19,146 bases of DNA from CAZPXF01 sp964590945 (GTDB lineage Bacteria > Bacillota > Clostridia > Lachnospirales > Lachnospiraceae). A program made the position numbers and the translations under genes. This document shows, in pieces, positions 15,708-19,146 of this stretch (positions are counted from its first letter, which is position 1; each line of letters opens with the position of its first letter). The notes under the pieces were generated by a model, which was not told the origin of the DNA, ran no database searches, and saw only the letters and a program-made list of their open reading frames with translations. The stretch lies in contig CAZPXF010000041.1 in the NCBI GenBank assembly GCA_964590945.1, positions 1 through 19,146 on the forward strand. The letters run 5' to 3'.

Positions 15708-17250
15708 ATGCTTTTCCCTCTCTTTCTATAATAAATGTAAATGGTATTGCAGGAATATTGGCTCTGTTATATAAATTTACAATATAAAATTTCTCCTGCG
15801 CAAAGCGAACCTCAACCGAGTCAGTCACTGTTTTATCTATTGATATCATCAGCTTCTCATTCTGGATCTGCGTTTCAAAAGGAACTGTTTCTCCATCAGC
15901 CAGGACTTCCAATGCCTGCACCGATTCCCCCTGAAACACAAGTCCGCCCTCTGCATTTGAAAACCCAATCGTGATCTGCCTTCCGTCAAACTGATAATCT
16001 GACACAACCGGAGCATCGCATAGTCCCTCTTTTTGATACACATGGCCTTCCGCCAGAAGCGCCAGACGGTGGCCGACTACTTTTTTATTTTTCGGATGGA
16101 TATCCAGTTTTTCTCCAGCATCTGAAATAGAGCAAAGCCATGTATTCGGCGTCTGCTTTGTTACGGCCTCCTGTACACGCCTGATTTCTGCAAAATTGTG
16201 ATTTTCCACGTCCAGCCAGCTATCGAATCCAGGAAGCTGCACGATCAAAAATGGCAGCATACTTTCTCCCCAGAGAGTTCTCCAGTCGCCTATCATTCCG
16301 GTCAGTATGTTCTTATACATAAAGACTCTTTCATCCAGATCCTCACTTTCTCCCTGATACCACAAAACTCCCCTCACTGCAACAGGGGCAATCGTCTTCA
16401 CCATATGTTCAAAGAGACTTCCCGGAAAGCTTTCTACCGTGAGTTCTCCTTCTTTCATATTTGGAAGACTTCCCTCCTGCGCCATTCCGGCAAAAAAAGC
16501 ATCACATTCCTCCGGTGTACGGTTACACGGCATAACATATTTATAAAATGGATCACCGATCAGGTTTCCACGGTCGTTCTGAATACCCACGCGTTGACGG
16601 GACATATAGTCTTCCCAGTCCACCTGCTTTCGGAATAAATCATACGCCACTGTCCATTCCGGTTCAACCTTACGCAGAGTCTCTTCTTTCATCCACGACG
16701 CTGCTACAGTGCCGCCCCAGTTACATCCGATAATCCCAACTGGAATGTGCAGTTCTTTTTCCAGTTCACATGCAAAATAATATCCTACCGCACTGAAATA
16801 ATCTATATTTTCCTCATCTGCTTTCCGCCAGATTCCCACTTTGCTGTAATCGAAACATTCCTCCTGTCCCTCAAACGCGATCTTCGGCACGTCATAAAAT
16901 CGAATATTACGATTCGAACAGTTTTCTCTTACCTGTTCTATATGCTTTTCAAACCGCATCAGAAATTCCATATTAGACTGACCGCCTGCGATCCATACTT
17001 CGCCGATGACAACATCTGTATATACCAGTTTTTCTGTATCCGTTTGAATTGTCAGTACCTCTTCCTCTGAAGCAATCAGTCCCGGCAAGGCCGCTTTCCA
17101 GCTCCCATCGCCGCCAGCCACAGCCTTTGCTGTCTGATTCTGGATGGACACTTCTATTTCTGCTCCCGCATCCGCAGTTCCCCAGATGATACATGGTTTC
17201 TCACGCTGCAGGATCATACCTGATTGAAAAAGCTGTGCTGTCTTAAGCAT
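15697..17250 (-). CDS. Sialate O-acetylesterase (SASA) family protein (517 aa)
   Basis: This SGNH-type carbohydrate O-acetylesterase belongs to the sialate O-acetylesterase family. An N-terminal beta domain (about 1-80, LFQSGMILQREKP then IWGTA) precedes GGQSNME with nucleophile S92, WYQGESE at 297-303, and the DIHP block with D383 and H385. A C-terminal beta domain runs from about 410 to 517. There is no signal peptide, so it is likely cytoplasmic. The start is ATG at 17250, 7 nt after AGGGGGA. An in-frame ATG at 17352 would add 34 poorly conserved residues and lacks a site. It is the first gene of the esterase pair and diverges from an AraC regulator. Members of the family act on acetylated sialic acid or acetylated plant oligosaccharides, and no sialic acid genes are nearby, so the latter is favoured. 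Confidence 0.9.
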   Translation of the reverse strand: MLKTAQLFQSGMILQREKPCIIWGTADAGAEIEVSIQNQTAKAVAGGDGSWKAALPGLIASEEEVLTIQTDTEKLVYTDVVIGEVWIAGGQSNMEFLMRFEKHIEQVRENCSNRNIRFYDVPKIAFEGQEECFDYSKVGIWRKADEENIDYFSAVGYYFACELEKELHIPVGIIGCNWGGTVAASWMKEETLRKVEPEWTVAYDLFRKQVDWEDYMSRQRVGIQNDRGNLIGDPFYKYVMPCNRTPEECDAFFAGMAQEGSLPNMKEGELTVESFPGSLFEHMVKTIAPVAVRGVLWYQGESEDLDERVFMYKNILTGMIGDWRTLWGESMLPFLIVQLPGFDSWLDVENHNFAEIRRVQEAVTKQTPNTWLCSISDAGEKLDIHPKNKKVVGHRLALLAEGHVYQKEGLCDAPVVSDYQFDGRQITIGFSNAEGGLVFQGESVQALEVLADGETVPFETQIQNEKLMISIDKTVTDSVEVRFAQEKFYIVNLYNRANIPAIPFTFIIEREGKAYVD

Positions 17251-17269
17251 ATTTTTGTCCCCCTTTTCT

Positions 17270-17286
17270 CCTGTTCTTCTAACAGG
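17270..17286 (-). promoter_or_regulatory. Inverted repeat in the leader of the esterase operon
   Basis: CCTGTT (17270-17275) and AACAGG (17281-17286) are perfect 6-bp arms with a 5-nt loop. The element lies just upstream of the AGGGGGA ribosome binding site of the SASA gene. It may be an operator or an RNA hairpin. The role is inferred. Confidence 0.4.
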
Positions 17287-17407
17287 CGTAATTATTGTTG
17301 TTCTTTTTAGTCTTAGTTTATCCGTAAAAAAGGCGCAAAACTTGAACTGCATCCCTAAAAAATTGTAATGTTGCCTTTTTGTCTCCTTTTTTAAATGCCG
17401 CTAAATC

Positions 17408-17435
17408 TTGACTTTATCAAAAATCACCCTATAAT
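17408..17435 (+). promoter_or_regulatory. Predicted promoter of the cupin AraC regulator gene
   Basis: TTGACT (17408-17413), a 16-nt spacer and a perfect TATAAT (17430-17435) precede the gene. The predicted start is near 17442, giving a leader of about 45 nt. No comparably good promoter was seen on the minus strand for the esterases. Confidence 0.65.
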
Positions 17436-17486
17436 TATCAATAGATTTGAATGATTATTTAAGATCCATGCAGGAGGTTCAACCTA

Positions 17487-18593
17487 ATGACTGGCTATGA
17501 TTATGTTTTATATGAGCAAATACAGAATTGTAAAGAACGCTACTACAGATCAACAGGAAAGAGGCTTTCTTTTCCAGATACGATCCGGCAACTCAGAAGG
17601 AACGGCGAAATACAGCACGGTATGCCGGAGAAACCGGATTTCTTATCATGGGATCTGTCTGATATCAATACATTTAAAAATCTGCTCCTCCGGATCCCGG
17701 TCAGCACCAAATCCCTGGAGGATATGTCTCTCCCGCCCATTTACGACAACGCCATGTTCTGTTCTCCTCTTGCTGACGCAGTGATCCTGCTGGAAAGCTG
17801 CTATTCAAAGCATGAATTTTGCTATTCCGATACTTTCTGTGTTATATATATCCTGTGGGGAAGTTGTACTTTGCATCTAAAAACAGGTTCGCATACTATG
17901 CATAAGGGGGAGTTGTGTATTATACCTCCCCGGATTCCATACTTTGTCTCAACTACAGAGGACGATCTGGCCATCAATATTATAACAAGCAAAAATTATT
18001 TTCAGATGAACTTTGTGCAGATTCTCAGATATGATACCATGCTGTCCGCATTTTTCCGTCACGCTCTTTTGGAAGACGAGCGTGACTGTCAGTTCTTTTT
18101 TCTTCCGCCGGATACACATATCCATATGCTGATCCAGCATTTATTTGCCGAGTTTCTAACCTTCGACACTTATTACAGCACTGCATTTACGGATTATCTG
18201 CAGCTGTTTTTCCTGTGTATCATACGGAGCACAGAAACTACCTACGAATATTATTCTGATCAGAAGCAGATTTCTGCCAGGGTATTAACTCCCTCCATTC
18301 TGGAATATATTACAAAGCACTACCGTACCCTTACATTACAGGAGCTTTCCCTGCATTTTCATTATGACAGCACTTATATGAGCAAGCTGGTCATGCGGCA
18401 CACCGGACGCTCTTACCGCAGTATTGTAACAGAATTAAAACTAAATGAGGCAAAAAAATTGTTGGAATCCACAGATCTTTCCATCACGCATATCGCGAAA
18501 AAAGCCGGGTTCCACAGCGCCGACGCCCTCACTTATACAATGAGGAAATCGCTCGGCGTTACCCCTTCTGATTACAGACTCCAACACAGATAA
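17487..18593 (+). CDS. AraC-family regulator with cupin sensor domain (368 aa)
   Basis: This is a cytoplasmic transcription factor. A cupin-like ligand-binding barrel covers about 108-165 (VIYILWGSCTLHLKTG, then GELCIIPPRIPYFV), and the AraC/XylS DNA-binding domain covers about 267-368. The two helix-turn-helices are near 284-303 (LQELSLHFHYDSTYMSKLV) and 332-354 (SITHIAKKAGFHSADALTYTM), ending GVTPSDYR. The first 100 residues are an additional unassigned region. AGGAGG lies 9 nt before the ATG, and a consensus promoter lies upstream. It diverges from the two esterase genes across a 236-nt gap and probably controls them in response to a sugar. No transporter or glycosidase follows it here. 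Confidence 0.92.
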   Translation: MTGYDYVLYEQIQNCKERYYRSTGKRLSFPDTIRQLRRNGEIQHGMPEKPDFLSWDLSDINTFKNLLLRIPVSTKSLEDMSLPPIYDNAMFCSPLADAVILLESCYSKHEFCYSDTFCVIYILWGSCTLHLKTGSHTMHKGELCIIPPRIPYFVSTTEDDLAINIITSKNYFQMNFVQILRYDTMLSAFFRHALLEDERDCQFFFLPPDTHIHMLIQHLFAEFLTFDTYYSTAFTDYLQLFFLCIIRSTETTYEYYSDQKQISARVLTPSILEYITKHYRTLTLQELSLHFHYDSTYMSKLVMRHTGRSYRSIVTELKLNEAKKLLESTDLSITHIAKKAGFHSADALTYTMRKSLGVTPSDYRLQHR

Positions 18594-18734
18594 AAGGCCG
18601 GGACTTCCGACTCGATGCGTTTCTACAGGTTACGCGGATTGTTTTCTGTAGATTCGTCCTTCCCTGCTTTACCGTCAATAATTCTTCTACTTCTAAAACC
18701 GTTGTCAAGGGAGAATGTGAGTTTTTCAATCACC

Positions 18735-19091
18735 CTATACGCATAGTTTCCAATTTGGCGTCTCATTGTCCACATCAAGGGAGGTAGTTGCCTCATCTGC
18801 TAATGTCAAGTAAGGACTAAAAAAATCCTCCGGATTTTTTCCGGAGGACCTAATCGCTATCCAATCTATTCTACTATATATATGCAATCCATTTTCTACC
18901 ATCTTAATTGAATATTTCATATGCATCCTATCTAAATCTTGAATAGTTAGCATTAAATTAACCAGACTGAAAAAAGGCAACCTATCCTCTACTTTTCCAA
19001 CCGTATTATCAATAATGATATACACAACCTCAAATTCATTTGCATTTGGTTTTTGCCACAACCCTGAAGCAGAGCATTTGTTCCTTGACAC
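18735..19091 (-). pseudogene. Possible C-terminal remnant of a TIGR04141/DUF6119-like protein
   Basis: A 118-codon minus-strand frame begins at a GTG without a ribosome binding site, and an in-frame stop lies a few codons upstream. Residues about 21-65 (EVVYIII, then LPFFSLVNL, then a helix and the strand KYSIKMV) resemble, from memory, the C-terminal end of the sporadically distributed TIGR04141/DUF6119 family, whose members are several hundred residues long. The frame then runs on through a strong terminator stem, which a genuine gene would not do, so the natural stop has probably been lost by a small indel. The family match is tentative and the fragment is most likely not functional. Confidence 0.4.
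18819..18848 (-). terminator. Strong intrinsic terminator, minus strand
   Basis: On the minus strand TCCTCCGGA and TCCGGAGGA form a perfect 9-bp stem with an AAAAA loop, followed by seven Ts (18819-18825). This is a canonical Rho-independent terminator for transcripts coming from the right edge of the window. It lies just beyond the recognisable end of the decayed frame. Confidence 0.85.
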
Positions 19092-19146
19092 TTTTCTGTT
19101 TTGTGGTAGTATTTAATTAACATCTCCCTCAGGCCTCTGTGGAAAC

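Larger units (their letters stand above)
18594..19146. other. AT-rich tail with no convincing intact gene
   Basis: After the AraC stop, 553 nt contain no open frame with a good ribosome binding site. A 7-bp inverted repeat (TCTACAG at 18622-18628, CTGTAGA at 18646-18652) lies at its left. Further right are a strong minus-strand terminator and a decayed reading frame, listed separately. Base composition becomes clearly more AT-rich after about 18850, unlike the catabolic operons. It may be the edge of an accessory or mobile region, which is inferred. Confidence 0.5.

Noticed and set aside
17251..17352. 34-residue N-terminal extension of the SASA esterase
   Set aside because: It has no ribosome binding site, is not a convincing signal peptide, and covers the inverted repeat. 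The ATG at 17250 has AGGGGGA 7 nt upstream.
18623..18766. 47-codon minus-strand frame as a gene
   Set aside because: No ribosome binding site, no recognised family, and it overlaps another decayed frame.
1..19146. CRISPR array, tRNA, rRNA, riboswitch or intact insertion sequence
   Set aside because: No regularly spaced repeats, cloverleaf-type sequences, rRNA segments, recognised aptamer cores or transposase genes were seen on either strand by reading. A covariance-model scan was not possible.

Overview
The window looks like a chromosomal segment of a Gram-positive gut anaerobe of the Clostridia, most likely Lachnospiraceae. This is inferred from strong AGGAGG-type ribosome binding sites, moderate GC, tight carbohydrate operons and the protein families present. 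No 16S or other phylogenetic marker lies in the window, so the placement is not proven.

Region 1 (22-3989, minus strand) reads, in transcription order, an AraC-type regulator, a HAD-family hydrolase and a NagZ-like GH3 glycosidase. Region 2 (4214-13033, plus strand) diverges from it and is a seven-gene operon: a GH2 beta-hexuronidase-like enzyme, a GPH-family symporter, mannonate dehydratase (uxuA), glucuronate isomerase (uxaC), an SDR fructuronate reductase, KDPG aldolase (eda) and KDG kinase. Together they form a complete route: glucuronide import, release of glucuronate, isomerisation to fructuronate, reduction to mannonate, dehydration to KDG, phosphorylation to KDPG, and cleavage to pyruvate and glyceraldehyde-3-phosphate. 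The AraC regulator beside it is the obvious candidate controller. Its minus-strand promoter is good, while the plus-strand promoter has a good -10 but a poor -35, as expected for an activator-dependent operon. A short palindrome lies between the two.

Region 3 (13034-14622) holds a compound palindrome, an uncharacterised 412-aa protein and, upstream of it on the minus strand, a 74-aa four-cysteine protein with its own promoter. Region 4 (14693-18593) holds two cytoplasmic esterases whose genes overlap (a SASA-type O-acetylesterase and an alpha/beta hydrolase), followed by a strong intrinsic terminator. A cupin-type AraC regulator with a consensus promoter diverges from them. This looks like a small deacetylation module for imported acetylated sugars.

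Region 5 (18594-19146) contains no convincing intact gene. It is AT-rich and carries what looks like the C-terminal remnant of a TIGR04141/DUF6119-type protein followed by a strong minus-strand terminator. It may be the edge of a decayed mobile or accessory island.

No tRNA, rRNA, CRISPR array, intact insertion sequence or riboswitch was recognised.
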